A DNA stretch of 64,000 bases, from positions 13,640 to 77,639 of the forward strand of contig DDVI01000092.1 of the NCBI GenBank assembly GCA_002345205.1, written 5' to 3'. Position numbers and translations under genes: made by a program. Within the stretch, counting starts at the first letter, position 1. Each line of letters opens with the position of its first letter. The notes under the pieces are model-generated. The model ran no database searches. It was not told the DNA's origin and was given only the letters and a program-made list of their open reading frames with translations. The DNA is from Bdellovibrionaceae bacterium UBA2316. Its GTDB lineage: Bacteria; Bdellovibrionota; Bdellovibrionia; Bdellovibrionales; Bdellovibrionaceae. Shown here piece by piece: positions 44,223-53,028 of this stretch.

Positions 44223-46058
44223 GTGAAAAAACGAACTTTCTCTTTAAAATACAAGATTTTACTTTTACTTACACTTATTCCCACGATCGCCTTATTCACC
44301 TATGTGTTGCTGGCGATGAGTATCTTTTCGAAAGATAAGATAGCGTATATATACGATTCGTCAGGGAATTTATCGCAAGCTCTATCCCAGCAGTTGCGAG
44401 TGCTTATCACTGGAGTCATTTCAAATAACAAATCAGTATTTCAAGAGTTCGTTACGACACGAAACTTTAGTACAGCCGCGCGGGCGCACTTTGAAAATGC
44501 GAATAATACGGACGCTGTTTTAGCTTATGAAGTCGATGAGACAACAAAGCAGGTTGCTCTGCTATCTATGATGGCAAGAAATAAAGTGGACTATGATAAC
44601 TTGAAAACGAAAATTGATAACCAAGTGAAATACGAAGCACAGTACATCAAAGGTAACCAGCGTATTCTGTATAATTTAGATCAAAACGATAAAATCTATT
44701 TCGTCGAAAAAACGACACCGGAAGCGGGAACTAAGGCGATCTATTTTGTAATTGTGATTAAAGTCGAAGAATTCTACGATACGTTTTCTACGAGCTCGGC
44801 GCAGCAGCTATTCTTAATTAATCAGTTTGGCCAAGTCGTGTTGGGCCCGGGCCAAGTTACTGAAAAAGATATTTCTAAAGTTTTTGATTTAAAATTTTTG
44901 AAAACTAAGGACAATCGTTTTCAACAAGGGGTTGAAGAAACGACGGATATGGAAAAGAAAGAGATGATTATTTCTTTCGCAGAAATTGGTTTCGGTGATT
45001 CCTATGTTTTGGCTGCTGTGAAAAAGGAATTAGCGTTATCTGCTCTTGATCAGTTAGTAAAAAAATCTGTTATTTTCTTTGTATTACTCGTTGCAATTAT
45101 CGCAATCGTATCGTTGTTTGCGTCGGGTTCGATTACCAATGCCTTGACTCAGCTTTTTGAAGCGACAGAAAAGGTGAGTCAGGGTCAATTTGATATCCAA
45201 GTAAAAGTTAAGACATCCGACGAAATTGGTGTGCTAGCGGATAACTTCAATTTGATGGCCAAAGAAGTTTCGCGCCTGCTTGAGCAAACGGCTGAAAATG
45301 CACGTATGCAGAATGAATTGCAAACGGCAAAAACAGTTCAGGAAACTCTGTTTCCGGATTCCAATGCCTTATTAGAAAAAATCGCAATCTCGGGCTTTTA
45401 CGAGCCAGCGAGTGAGTGTGGTGGTGATTGGTGGCACTATTGTAAGATCAATAATCGTGTGTTCTTTTGGATCGGAGATGCGACGGGCCACGGTGCTCCG
45501 TCGGCACTTATTACAAGTGCTGCTAAGTCAGCGGCAGCCATTATTGAATCGTTAGATGTCGGTCCGGGTGGTGCTATGGAGTATTTAAATCGCTGCATTT
45601 ACGAGGTTTCACGTGGCCGCTTGATGATGACATTCTTTATTGCGTGCTATGACCCCGCAACAAAAAAATTGACGTACGCAAATGCCTCGCATGAATCACC
45701 CTATTTGATAAAAAAGAAGTCAGGCCCAATTAAAAAGAAAGATTTAATACCATTAAACGATGTAAATAATCCCAGATTGGGACAAGCACGTAATACGAAA
45801 TACGACGAGACAACTGTGGATTTCGATTATGAGGACTTTATTTTCTTCTACACCGACGGCGTTCCTGACGTTAGAAATGGCTCTGAGGCGGCTTGGGGCG
45901 AACGCGAGTTCCTAAAAACGATCGTTGAAACACAGACTGATTTTCCACCGGTAGATGTTTTTATTGAAAGATTTGTAAATAAAATGCAAACTTATAGAAG
46001 CGGTTCAACGTTAGTGGATGACGTGACCTTTTTCGGAATTAAAAATTTAAATGGCTAA
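44223..46058 (+). CDS. HAMP-SpoIIE PP2C phosphatase
   Basis: 611 aa from GTG 44223. Layout: TM helix (about 11-31), a periplasmic sensor of ~240 residues, a second TM (276-298), HAMP (298-350), a short coiled coil (AENARMQNELQTAKTVQETLFP), then the PP2C/SpoIIE domain with metal-binding motifs ECGGDWWHY, IGDATGHGAPSAL, and FYTDGVPDVRNG. These are Ser/Thr phosphatases that usually dephosphorylate anti-sigma-factor antagonists with a STAS domain. Exactly such a gene follows 9 bp downstream, so the pair likely forms a signalling switch. It is driven by a periplasmic or envelope signal. Confidence 0.93.
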   Translation: MKKRTFSLKYKILLLLTLIPTIALFTYVLLAMSIFSKDKIAYIYDSSGNLSQALSQQLRVLITGVISNNKSVFQEFVTTRNFSTAARAHFENANNTDAVLAYEVDETTKQVALLSMMARNKVDYDNLKTKIDNQVKYEAQYIKGNQRILYNLDQNDKIYFVEKTTPEAGTKAIYFVIVIKVEEFYDTFSTSSAQQLFLINQFGQVVLGPGQVTEKDISKVFDLKFLKTKDNRFQQGVEETTDMEKKEMIISFAEIGFGDSYVLAAVKKELALSALDQLVKKSVIFFVLLVAIIAIVSLFASGSITNALTQLFEATEKVSQGQFDIQVKVKTSDEIGVLADNFNLMAKEVSRLLEQTAENARMQNELQTAKTVQETLFPDSNALLEKIAISGFYEPASECGGDWWHYCKINNRVFFWIGDATGHGAPSALITSAAKSAAAIIESLDVGPGGAMEYLNRCIYEVSRGRLMMTFFIACYDPATKKLTYANASHESPYLIKKKSGPIKKKDLIPLNDVNNPRLGQARNTKYDETTVDFDYEDFIFFYTDGVPDVRNGSEAAWGEREFLKTIVETQTDFPPVDVFIERFVNKMQTYRSGSTLVDDVTFFGIKNLNG

Positions 46059-46067
46059 AGGATTAGT

Positions 46068-46541
46068 ATGTCTAAATTTGAATTAAAAATAGATAAAAAT
46101 GCGGACGCGGCTAAAATATCAATTGCGGGAATCATTGATGAGGACGTGGATTTCAACGAGTATAGCTTATCAGGTTTAAAACAAATGGAATTGGATTTAA
46201 ACAATGTAAAAAGCATTAATTCATGTGGGATTCGAGAGTGGATCAAATGGTTAGGATCAAACTCTCAAGCGAAAATGACTTATATAAACTGCCCTAAAAT
46301 TATTATCGATCAAATTAATATGGTAGATGGATTCCTTCCTCAAAACGGAAAAGTTCAGTCGTTCTATGTTCCTTATTACAATGACGACAGCGGAACCGAA
46401 AAGAATGTATTGTTTAGACACGGTACAGAGTTTACAGAATCTGGAGTTAAACCTCCCGAAAAGGTCGTGGATGAAGCCGGTAACGCCATGGAAATGGATG
46501 TTATCGAATCTAAATACTTTAAGTTTTTGAATAAAAAGTAG
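46068..46541 (+). CDS. STAS domain protein (anti-sigma antagonist-like)
   Basis: 157 aa. The STAS core (1-105) shows IAGIIDEDVDF, LDLNNVKSINSCGIREWIKW and YINCPKIIIDQINMVDGF. The residue usually phosphorylated (second Ser of D-S-S-G in SpoIIAA) is Cys53 here, in N51-S52-C53-G54; Ser52 just before remains. A ~50-residue polar C-terminal tail is added. The partner phosphatase is encoded 9 bp upstream; no anti-sigma kinase of the SpoIIAB/RsbW type is seen in the window. So it may work without phosphorylation or on Ser52. The next downstream gene is 130 bp away, beyond a hairpin. Confidence 0.85.
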   Translation: MSKFELKIDKNADAAKISIAGIIDEDVDFNEYSLSGLKQMELDLNNVKSINSCGIREWIKWLGSNSQAKMTYINCPKIIIDQINMVDGFLPQNGKVQSFYVPYYNDDSGTEKNVLFRHGTEFTESGVKPPEKVVDEAGNAMEMDVIESKYFKFLNKK

Positions 46542-46555
46542 ACTTTTTGAGTCTA

Positions 46556-46585
46556 GCCCAGGGTCTAGGTTTATCTAGACCGGGC
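46556..46585. promoter_or_regulatory. GGTCTAG hairpin after the STAS gene
   Basis: GCCC-AG-GGTCTAG (46556-46568), loop GTTTAT, CTAGACC-GGGC (46575-46585): 11 bp with a 2-nt bulge. The core matches the hairpin at 44142-44162. It is followed by ATCGATAATTCC, not a T-run, so it is not a simple terminator. It lies upstream of the GTG start of the receiver-DUF4388 gene. Confidence 0.5.
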
Positions 46586-46671
46586 ATCGATAATTCCGCC
46601 GATCGCAACATAATCCCATATTTTGGTCTTAAAATTCTAAAGTTTGCTCAAGTAGAAACCGAACAACAAGT

Positions 46672-48594
46672 GTGTCGAAAAATAAGATTTTAATTTTAGA
46701 AGATGATAAAACTCTAAGCCAATCCCTCCAGGAAGCGCTAGAGAAACGTGGCTTTGAGGTCATCCCAGCTGCTAATGCAGAAGAAGCCAACGCTCTTTTA
46801 AACGAACACAAAGTGGACTATATATTTGTAGACTGCTTGTTGCCAGGAATGTCTGGCGATGAGTTCGTAATCAAACTTAAAAAAGATAAACCAGATAGAA
46901 AATTTAAGGTTATTTTGATGTCTGGTATCTACACAGATAAATCAACGATTCAAGATATGCTTAAGCGTACCCAAGCGTCCGCATTTTTGAAGAAGCCGTT
47001 TGATCTAGATCAAGTTTTTAACATTGTAAAAGAAAAAGAAGATAACGCGAAAAAAGAATCTCCTCGAAAAATGTTATACCAAATTTTTTCGAAGGATATG
47101 GTTTCGACTCGTGAAAAAAGAAAGTTAATCGAAAGCATTGAAGAAATCTCGGCTTACGATTTGCCATTTATTTATAGTTTGCTTACCGAAACAAAGAGCT
47201 CTGGTTATTTAAATATTTATTTTAATGACGGCAGCGTGTCTGGTATCGCGTTCTCTAACGGCTGTATCGTGGCCGTAGACGTAGAAGATAAATCTACCTA
47301 TATTGGGGAGCTATTGATCCAGAGTGGTTATGTAAGCCCAACTGATATTCAAAAAGCATTGCAATCGAAAAATAATCAACGACTTGGGCAACGATTAATT
47401 TCTTCAAACTTAATGAGTCCGCACGCGCTTGATTTAACGATGATCGAACAGATGAACGTACGTTTATCAAAAACGATTTCGGAAAAGACGGTTAAACTGA
47501 ATTTTTCGGCAAGTGAAGTGGAATTAACTCAGCCAAATATCGATTCTGAATTGCTTCTTAATTATTTGCATGACTGGATTGCCTCTAAGCTACCAACAAA
47601 CTGGCTTAAAAATCTATATATGATGTGGGCTGGGCATCAGATCATTCCAAATGCGCACTTAAAACCTGATCATCCCTGTATGCAAATGAGCTTAATCCAA
47701 AGCTTAGACGGCTTATTAGATAAGTTAGCTAAGAAAACGACATTAAGCGAATTGTTAGGCGTTCCAGACTACAATCAGGCGGCACTTTACAAAGCTTTAC
47801 ACTTTTTGGTAACAAAAGGCTTAATCTATTTCTCTCGTAATATCTCCTTTGATAACGTGGACGAACATTTTGATTATTTAACCAAGCTTAAAGCTCAAAT
47901 TGAAAATAAGTCAGATTACGAAATGTTAGAAGCCTTGGGTTTAACTCAGTACAATGATGCGGAATCGGCGGCTAGCGAAATTGAAACCCTTTTAGGCCAA
48001 GAGCCAATGAAGAAAGAAGCTAAGAATTTTGGTGTGTGGTACGAGTTATACAATAAAATCTCGACAGCGATTAACTCTTTGAATCCAGAAGCTAAAATTC
48101 AATTGAAGAAAGCAATCGAGAAGAATGAAGCTGAAAACCGAATCAAGGCCAATCAGCTATTAGACGAATCGAAAAAAGAATTAATGTTAAGTCAGTTCCA
48201 ATCGGCTTTAGTTAAGTTAAAAGAAGCAGGGAAGCTGTCTGGTACATTGTTCCAGTACAATATTTATATCGCTTGGGCGCGCCTAGGTATGAATATGCAG
48301 AAGAAAGACAAGAATGTGATCAAAGAGATCGAATTTGATCTAATGCAAATTCCTGCAGATGAACGTTATGATTATTTATACCCTTATGTAATGGGGCTTT
48401 ATTATAAAGCGACTAACGATTATTTAAATGCGAAAAAGTCTTTTGATAAGGCATTAGCTATGGATAATACATTCTTGGCCGCTAAGCGTGAATTAAGCTT
48501 GATCGAACAAATGATGAAGAAAACGCGCAAGAATGACAATTTATTCACGATGGATCTTAAGGACGTTGTAACCGTTCTATTTAAGAAAAAATAA
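46672..48594 (+). CDS. Receiver-DUF4388-TPR response regulator
   Basis: 640 aa from GTG 46672. A receiver (1-125) has Asp11-Asp12, phospho-acceptor Asp54 in IFVDCLLPGM and Lys in FLKKPFD near 106. Residues about 175-270 fit DUF4388/PATAN (SGYLNIYFNDGSVSGIAF, YIGELLIQSGYVS and LGQRLISSN). The C-terminal ~170 residues are helical TPR-like repeats (AKKSFDKALAMDNTFLAAKREL). Such proteins occur mainly in delta-proteobacteria-like groups, in gliding motility and signalling, where PATAN mediates complex assembly. No DNA-binding domain. It follows the SpoIIE-STAS pair and could receive phosphate from the nearby CheA-like kinase. Confidence 0.88.
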   Translation: MSKNKILILEDDKTLSQSLQEALEKRGFEVIPAANAEEANALLNEHKVDYIFVDCLLPGMSGDEFVIKLKKDKPDRKFKVILMSGIYTDKSTIQDMLKRTQASAFLKKPFDLDQVFNIVKEKEDNAKKESPRKMLYQIFSKDMVSTREKRKLIESIEEISAYDLPFIYSLLTETKSSGYLNIYFNDGSVSGIAFSNGCIVAVDVEDKSTYIGELLIQSGYVSPTDIQKALQSKNNQRLGQRLISSNLMSPHALDLTMIEQMNVRLSKTISEKTVKLNFSASEVELTQPNIDSELLLNYLHDWIASKLPTNWLKNLYMMWAGHQIIPNAHLKPDHPCMQMSLIQSLDGLLDKLAKKTTLSELLGVPDYNQAALYKALHFLVTKGLIYFSRNISFDNVDEHFDYLTKLKAQIENKSDYEMLEALGLTQYNDAESAASEIETLLGQEPMKKEAKNFGVWYELYNKISTAINSLNPEAKIQLKKAIEKNEAENRIKANQLLDESKKELMLSQFQSALVKLKEAGKLSGTLFQYNIYIAWARLGMNMQKKDKNVIKEIEFDLMQIPADERYDYLYPYVMGLYYKATNDYLNAKKSFDKALAMDNTFLAAKRELSLIEQMMKKTRKNDNLFTMDLKDVVTVLFKKK

Positions 48595-48610
48595 ACAAAT
48601 ACCGTAAGCT

Positions 48611-48676
48611 GTTTGGCGTTCGACGTCGGGGGTCCCGTTTACGTTTTTGTGTCCGGGTCGTTTGGCGTTTCCGACT
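48611..48676 (+). repeat. G/T-rich element, copy B
   Basis: GTTTGGCGTT at 48611 and GTTTGGCGTTT at 48660 flank CGTTTACGTTTTTG. Shares TTTGGCGT and CGTTTACGTTTT with the minus strand at 60424-60452. It overlaps the end of the small membrane ORF. Confidence 0.35.
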
Positions 48677-48806
48677 GGTGAGATTCAATTACTTCCTTTG
48701 CTTTTTTTCCTGTAATTCCTAGCCATTCTGGAAAGAAGAAAGCTACGGCTATGAAGATGGCAGTGATGAATATAAAAAATATACCTAAACCTACGATGAT
48801 GTCCAT
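48639..48806 (-). CDS. Small membrane protein, 55 aa
   Basis: A 55-codon frame: MDIIVGLGIFFIFITAIFIA is one long hydrophobic helix, followed by FPEWLGITGKKAKEV and a polar tail ending DPDTKT. AGGA at 8-nt spacing precedes ATG 48806. It fills the 276-bp gap between the receiver-TPR gene (+) and rlmE (+) on the opposite strand. The clean helix, Shine-Dalgarno and charged cytoplasmic tail make it a believable single-pass membrane protein. Function unknown. Confidence 0.6.
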   Translation of the reverse strand: MDIIVGLGIFFIFITAIFIAVAFFFPEWLGITGKKAKEVIESHQSETPNDPDTKT

Positions 48807-48870
48807 TTCGGTATCCTATTCCAGATGAATGAATTGGACAAGTTTACTAAACTCAGTTATGCGTTAAAGT

Positions 48871-49461
48871 ATGGGTTATAATCCTAAAGATCACTTTTTC
48901 AAAAAGGCCAAGGCCGAAGACTATTTGGCTCGGTCTGTTTATAAACTTCAAGAGATCGATGAAAAGTATAAGATCATCAGAAATAGCGATATCATTGTTG
49001 ATCTTGGAGCTTCCCCAGGATCTTGGTCGCAATACTGCCTAAAACATATTGGGCAAAACGGTCGCCTGATTGGGATTGACCTGACAGACGTTACCGTTAT
49101 CAAAGATCCCCGCTATATATTTTATCACGAAGATATTTTTAGAATGAATTGGCCAGAGGAGCTAGCTAAGCTGAATGTTCAAAAACTGGATGTAGTTCTT
49201 TCCGATATGGCCCCTAAAACCACAGGCATTAAGCTTACAGATCAAGCGCGATCTTTGGAATTGTGTCAGATGGCCCTTCAATTCTCGGCAGACTATTTAC
49301 GACCGGGTGGTAAGTTCGTATGTAAACTGTTTCATAGTGAGCAGTTCAAGGAATTTCAAATAGCAATGAAAAAACAATTCAAGCGAGTTGAGGCGATGAA
49401 GCCTGATTCTACTCGAAAAATCAGTAAAGAAATTTTCCTAATCGGTCTTGATAAAATTTGA
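48871..49461 (+). CDS. rlmE: 23S rRNA (uridine-2'-O)-methyltransferase
   Basis: 196 aa. RrmJ/FtsJ family: methylates U2552 in the 23S A loop late in 50S assembly. SAM-binding motif IVDLGASPGSWSQY near residues 41-54 and the K-D-K-E catalytic tetrad: Lys in SVYKLQEID, Asp in VLSDMAPKTTG, Lys in KFVCKLFHS and Glu in KEIFLIGLDK. The length is normal. It lies 6 bp before the LOG-family gene, which in turn overlaps the MFS gene, making a three-gene operon. Confidence 0.95.
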   Translation: MGYNPKDHFFKKAKAEDYLARSVYKLQEIDEKYKIIRNSDIIVDLGASPGSWSQYCLKHIGQNGRLIGIDLTDVTVIKDPRYIFYHEDIFRMNWPEELAKLNVQKLDVVLSDMAPKTTGIKLTDQARSLELCQMALQFSADYLRPGGKFVCKLFHSEQFKEFQIAMKKQFKRVEAMKPDSTRKISKEIFLIGLDKI

Positions 49462-49467
49462 GGTTTT

Positions 49468-49998
49468 ATGAAAACAATTGCCATGTTTTGTGGTGCCAGA
49501 TCCGGAATTCCTGAACACGCCAAGACTGCTGATGAATTTATTCAGTGGATGAAAGACACGAACTATAACATGGTTTATGGTGGCGGAGGTACTGGGATAA
49601 TGGGTACTGTTTCGAATGCCTTAATTAGAAATGGGAACAAAGTTGTCGGGGTCATTCCACATTTTCTATATGATTGGGAAGTTGGGAATGATGATTGTAG
49701 TGAGCTGATCAAAGTAATTTCGATGCACGAACGTAAAAAAATAATGTTTGATCGCGCCGATGCATTCGTTGTGCTGCCAGGTGGATTTGGCACCCTTGAC
49801 GAAATTTGCGAAATGATAACTTGGAAACAGTTAAAAATTAATGAAAAGCCAATCGCATTTTTAAATTCGACTGGCTATTTTGACAAATTTTTTGATTTCA
49901 TCGAGTACGGAGTTTCGGCCGGTTATATTTCGACAAATGATCTGAACCGAATTCAAAAATTGAAATCTATGAATCAGTTTAGCTGGGACGCTATATGA
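49468..49998 (+). CDS. LOG family (TIGR00730) Rossmann-fold protein
   Basis: 176 aa. Motifs MVYGGGGTGIMGTVSNALI near residues 32-50 and the active site PGGFGTLDEICEM with upstream HERKKIMFDRADAFVVL. LOG proteins are lysine-decarboxylase-like in name but act as nucleoside 5'-monophosphate phosphoribohydrolases (cytokinin-type activation or purine salvage). Overlaps the MFS gene by 4 bp and follows rlmE by 6 bp. Confidence 0.93.
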   Translation: MKTIAMFCGARSGIPEHAKTADEFIQWMKDTNYNMVYGGGGTGIMGTVSNALIRNGNKVVGVIPHFLYDWEVGNDDCSELIKVISMHERKKIMFDRADAFVVLPGGFGTLDEICEMITWKQLKINEKPIAFLNSTGYFDKFFDFIEYGVSAGYISTNDLNRIQKLKSMNQFSWDAI

Positions 49999-51257
49999 GA
50001 CGTTTAGAGAAAGGCGAACGTAAGCAGGTGTTGAGTTGGGGCTTATATGATTGGGCGAATAGTGCATTCTCGACGACAATCATGGCTGGATTTTTCCCCG
50101 TTTTCTTTAAACATTTTTGGAGTCAGGGATTTTCGGCAGTCGATACAACGGCAAAATTGGCGACGACGGTCAGTATCTCTAGCTTTATTATTGCTATGAT
50201 TTCGCCAACTCTGGGCGCGATTGCCGATCACAAAGGTCAAAAAAAAGGTTTTCTTATTCTATTCATGTTAGTCGGCGTAGCGGGATCTGCGGCATTGGCG
50301 TACATCCCATCAGGCGAGTGGTTTACGGCTGCGCTCATTTATGGTATCAGCATGATGGCCTTCAATGCGAGTTGTGTATTCTATGATGCTTTATTGCCGT
50401 TCGTAGCGCGCAAAGATCATTTGGATTATGCGTCCTCATTAGGGTACTCGTTAGGCTATTTAGGTGGCGGGGTTTTGTTTGCCCTGAATGTGGCAATGTA
50501 CCTAAAGCCGGATTTATTTGGCTTTTCAAATGGTGCGAGTGCCGTTCAGTTTTCGTTCTTGAGTGTTGCCATTTGGTGGTTTGTATTTTCTTTGCCACTT
50601 ATGTTTTTCGTCAATGAGCCAAAGCAAACCGCGTCTTCAAAAGAAGACTGGTGGACGCTGACTCGTGCTGCGGTTTTAGCCATGAAAAATACGTTCCTGG
50701 AAATTCGTAAAGATCGTAATTTGTTTATTTTTATGTTGGCATTCTGGCTTTATATTGATGGTGTCTATACGTTAATCACCATGGCTGTCGATTACGGGAT
50801 ATCATTAAATTTTGAATCTAAGGATTTAATTGCGGCATTGTTGATTACTCAGTTTGTAGGATTCCCTGCGACGTATGTGTATGGTGTGATTTCTAAGCGC
50901 TGGGGGTGTCGCAAGCCAATTCTGTTTTGTATAGCGGTGTATGCGTTGACGGTGGTGCTGGCTTCGCAAATGAAAACGCCCTTTCATTTTTATATTTTGG
51001 CTGGGGTCATAGGGCTAGTGCAGGGTGGAGTTCAATCCTTAAGCCGTTCCTTATTTGCTAAAATGATATCTGAAGAAAAGAGTGGTGAGTACTTTGGCTT
51101 TATGAATCTGATTGGGAAGTTTGCTTCCGTTTTAGGGCCAGCGATAGTAGCGCTAACCGTAATGTTAGTAAAAAAGTCGGAGTACGGTTTGATGGGATTA
51201 CTGATACTATTCGTAGCCGGCGGCTATTTGCTGATGAAAGTCAAAGAGCCCGCATAA
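49995..51257 (+). CDS. MFS transporter, UMF1/Atg22-like
   Basis: 420 aa with twelve predicted helices. The start WGLYDWANSAFSTTIMAGFFPVFF and the long central charged loop with DEP-like motif (FVNEPKQTASSKEDWW) fit the UMF1 (Atg22-like vacuole effluxer) family. These are thought to export amino acids or peptides across a membrane. ATG start overlaps the LOG gene stop. Ends at a strong bidirectional terminator. Confidence 0.92.
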   Translation: MRRLEKGERKQVLSWGLYDWANSAFSTTIMAGFFPVFFKHFWSQGFSAVDTTAKLATTVSISSFIIAMISPTLGAIADHKGQKKGFLILFMLVGVAGSAALAYIPSGEWFTAALIYGISMMAFNASCVFYDALLPFVARKDHLDYASSLGYSLGYLGGGVLFALNVAMYLKPDLFGFSNGASAVQFSFLSVAIWWFVFSLPLMFFVNEPKQTASSKEDWWTLTRAAVLAMKNTFLEIRKDRNLFIFMLAFWLYIDGVYTLITMAVDYGISLNFESKDLIAALLITQFVGFPATYVYGVISKRWGCRKPILFCIAVYALTVVLASQMKTPFHFYILAGVIGLVQGGVQSLSRSLFAKMISEEKSGEYFGFMNLIGKFASVLGPAIVALTVMLVKKSEYGLMGLLILFVAGGYLLMKVKEPA

Positions 51258-51284
51258 AACGGCACCTCAAAGGCGTGCCGTTTT
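51256..51284. terminator. Bidirectional intrinsic terminator
   Basis: AAAACGGCAC (51256-51265) pairs perfectly with GTGCCGTTTT (51275-51284), loop of 9. It overlaps the MFS stop codon and serves the convergent barrel-protein gene too. Confidence 0.85.
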
Positions 51285-51291
51285 ATCTCGC

Positions 51292-53028
51292 TTAGAATAA
51301 ATAATTTAGACCTAAGTTGACGTTAACTTGGGTGCTTTTAAGTGAGTTTTCATCCGACATTGAAATACTCTGAATACCTAAACCATAGTTGAAGTAGAAT
51401 GAATGAGTTAATTGCAGATACAGTTTGTAATCCGCAGTCATTAGACTTTTAATTTCAATTTCGTTTGATTTCGAGCCTAAGTAGTAGTTGAAATTCCATT
51501 TATACCAGTCTGCGACCGTGTTCATTAATGAAGATGTGAACATCGTCTTTTGGCCTATCCCAAGCCCAATTTGCGAGAACGACAAATTGCCCAAAGACAT
51601 TGAACGCAGACCTACAGACCCAAAGAATGATGGATCTCTGAAGTTCATTCCGGCTGTTAAACGATGTGAATAGCTAAACTCAGTAATAGTCCATTTATCA
51701 ATAGCATCGGTTTTCGTAAGGGCTTGGTCCATTGTGAGGCTTAAACCCGAACGTTTGGTGATCCAATAGTTTAAACCGAGATTGCCGAAACTCACTTTTT
51801 CAGCAGAAACGTACGTCGCGCCTAAGTGGGCTTCAAAGGCCGCCGCTCGATAGATGGATTGATAAATAGCGTATTCGTTTTTATCTTTTTTTAGATACAG
51901 AATGCGTTTGTTGTCTTGGCCCTTTTCTAAACTCGTTACGTTCCATTCGATTTTTTGACCATTCTTAGATACTTTGGAATTCGTATCTTTCGATGAAATA
52001 GTGACGCCTTTGGGTAACTCAAGAGTCATTTTCTCTGATGAAGAATAGGTCTCGTTAATTAAGTCTGTGGAATTGGTACGTAAACTTTCTGTGGGGAGGG
52101 CGCCGCGGACGAAAAATTCTTGGCGGAATGGGATGCCGCCTTCACCCTGAATATAGAAAACAGGAAAGTCGGCCGGTAATTTAATCTGCCACATAGAATT
52201 GGTTAGATTAGTAACGTTTTTCTCGCTGACGGGACGTGAGCCTTGGCTTGTCAGTGAGAGTGATTTTCCATCATCGGAAATGATAATATCTTTGAAGTCG
52301 ACGGGGCGTAGTCGGGTTTCAATTTCAAGCTTTGCGCCCGATTCACTTTGACCAATAAAGTTGATGCTTTCAGAGATATCATTTAGGAAAATAATTCCTT
52401 GTTCGCCGACTTCTGCATTATTAATCAAGATTTGGGCGCGCTTTTTGTTTTCAGAGCGCATTTTAATTGTTGGTTTACCGTCTTTAGACGATAGATAAAG
52501 TTCAACCGAACATAAATCAATGCGTGTCGATTCCTCTTTGCGTTGTAAGCAGAATTTGAAAAAAGGCAGGTATTTAATTTCGTCTAGTAAGACAGTTTCA
52601 ATGGATGTTTTGAAGATCGCTTTGTCTTTACGTAGCAGACTATCCGCTTCCGACTTTTCACCTTCCTTAGGATCATCTTTAGCCAGTTCAATATTTTCTT
52701 TTTTTATTTCGTAGGTTTGGATTGCTTTGCCGTAGTTGTTAAACAGAACGAGTTCGGCCTGCTCAAACAATCCCGCCGGCCAGTTAAAGATAAACTGGTA
52801 TTGTGATCTATCAAGTGCCAATTCTAAAGACAGATTGTTGGAGTCAATAACGATATCACCAATTTTAATTGTCGAACTGTTTAATAAGTTGTATTCAAAC
52901 TTTTGCGGTAAAATTTGTAGATTGTTTTTTTCCGGTAAAAAATAAACAGGTTCTTTTTCTTTTGTAAAAGCAGAAATTGTGAAAAGAGATACGGTGATGA
53001 CTAATAAATTTAGGAAACTATTTTGCAT
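51292..53028 (-). CDS. Exported protein, probable outer-membrane beta-barrel (paralogue of 11964-13874)
   Basis: 578 aa with signal peptide NLLVITVSLFTISAFT. Same architecture as the protein at 11964: N-terminal beta domains, an FKFC...C pair (here KFCLQRKEESTRIDLCS), a GGIPFRQEFFVRG segment matching GGVFRQVIVASE, and a ~150-residue barrel-like C terminus ending NVNLGLNYLF. So the genome holds at least two members of this family. Here the gene starts inside the end of an upstream P-loop ATPase gene (19-bp overlap). Function unknown. Confidence 0.8.
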   Translation of the reverse strand: MQNSFLNLLVITVSLFTISAFTKEKEPVYFLPEKNNLQILPQKFEYNLLNSSTIKIGDIVIDSNNLSLELALDRSQYQFIFNWPAGLFEQAELVLFNNYGKAIQTYEIKKENIELAKDDPKEGEKSEADSLLRKDKAIFKTSIETVLLDEIKYLPFFKFCLQRKEESTRIDLCSVELYLSSKDGKPTIKMRSENKKRAQILINNAEVGEQGIIFLNDISESINFIGQSESGAKLEIETRLRPVDFKDIIISDDGKSLSLTSQGSRPVSEKNVTNLTNSMWQIKLPADFPVFYIQGEGGIPFRQEFFVRGALPTESLRTNSTDLINETYSSSEKMTLELPKGVTISSKDTNSKVSKNGQKIEWNVTSLEKGQDNKRILYLKKDKNEYAIYQSIYRAAAFEAHLGATYVSAEKVSFGNLGLNYWITKRSGLSLTMDQALTKTDAIDKWTITEFSYSHRLTAGMNFRDPSFFGSVGLRSMSLGNLSFSQIGLGIGQKTMFTSSLMNTVADWYKWNFNYYLGSKSNEIEIKSLMTADYKLYLQLTHSFYFNYGLGIQSISMSDENSLKSTQVNVNLGLNYLF

